Shown here: piece by piece, positions 63,938 to 64,000 of the stretch | Layout of the letters: every line of letters starts with the position of its first letter | How positions within the stretch are numbered: position 1 is the stretch's first letter | Assembly: GCF_000466165.1 (NCBI RefSeq) | Contig: NZ_KE951461.1 | Span: 35,269 to 99,268 of the forward strand | Direction: 5' to 3' | Length of the DNA: 64,000 bases | Source: Actinobaculum sp. oral taxon 183 str. F0552 | GTDB lineage: Bacteria; Actinomycetota; Actinomycetes; Actinomycetales; Actinomycetaceae | The notes under the pieces: generated by a model | What the model saw: the letters and a program-made list of their open reading frames with translations, nothing else | The model's database searches: none | What the model was told of the DNA's origin: nothing | Program-made: the position numbers and the translations under genes

Positions 63938-64000
63938 GAATCCTGACGGTGGACACGTCCGACCGTTCGATCGTCGGGCTGGTGAGTTTCGAGGGAGGGG
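63934..64000 (+). CDS. tsaB: tRNA threonylcarbamoyladenosine protein TsaB, 5' part
   Basis: Only the first 22 residues lie in the window: MRILTVDTSDRSIVGLVSFE and on. The start matches the TsaB N-terminal strand (ILAIDTS). TsaB is the inactive TsaD homologue that scaffolds the t6A complex with TsaE. The gene runs off the end of the window. Confidence 0.8.
   Translation, partial: MRILTVDTSDRSIVGLVSFEGG

Overview
The window is high-GC bacterial DNA, best explained as the chromosome of an actinobacterium close to Actinomyces/Schaalia (Actinomycetaceae). The signs are GC-rich third codon positions, frequent GTG and TTG starts, RpoB and RpoC that align to mycobacterial proteins end to end, a Cys4 zinc S14, the order glmS-nnr-alr-tsaE-tsaB, and rpsK followed directly by rpoA with no rpsD. 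The genus is inferred from remembered family sequences, not from a search.

Region by region. (1) 1-4.7 kb is accessory: a two-gene pair corresponding to the two halves of the plant Tm-1 protein (UPF0261 and a TIM-barrel PEP-hydrolase-like protein), a divergent DUF364 gene with a possible iron-regulator box, an NADP-dependent isopropanol-type dehydrogenase, and a serine-rich lipoprotein with an AT-rich segment. (2) 5.3-17.3 kb is the rpoB-rpoC and rpsL-rpsG-fusA-tuf core. (3) 17.4-28.7 kb is an accessory block placed between tuf and rpsJ: a tandem TM/PH-like membrane protein, a cupin-methyltransferase-ABC transporter operon, and a sugar/polyol operon (Gfo/Idh dehydrogenase, FGGY kinase, AraM-type dehydrogenase, DeoC) with a divergent GntR/UTRA regulator. 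(4) 28.9-44.7 kb holds the S10, spc and alpha ribosomal-protein operons with secY, adk, map, infA, rpmJ, rpoA and rplQ. (5) 44.9-53.4 kb is mixed: a DUF2510 membrane protein, a ROK kinase, truA, a second FGGY kinase plus AraM-type dehydrogenase pair, an NAD(P)-binding protein, an LssY_C membrane protein and a DJ-1/PfpI protein. (6) 53.5-64 kb holds rplM-rpsI, glmM, a DedA protein, coaA, glmS, nnr, alr, tsaE, an unknown membrane-anchored protein and the start of tsaB.

Functionally the core supplies transcription, translation, protein export and cell-wall precursor genes (glmS and glmM make UDP-GlcNAc precursors, alr makes D-alanine). The accessory genes look catabolic or transport-related. The two paralogous kinase/AraM pairs, one with an added DeoC aldolase and its own regulator, are the best candidates here for an undescribed pathway. 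Among core genes, S12 carries Arg instead of Lys at position 88, a classic streptomycin-resistance position, and L24 has an insertion of about 26 residues in its KOW loop.

No rRNA, tRNA, CRISPR array, insertion sequence or phage gene was recognised. Many very long antisense open frames exist but are by-products of the high GC content.
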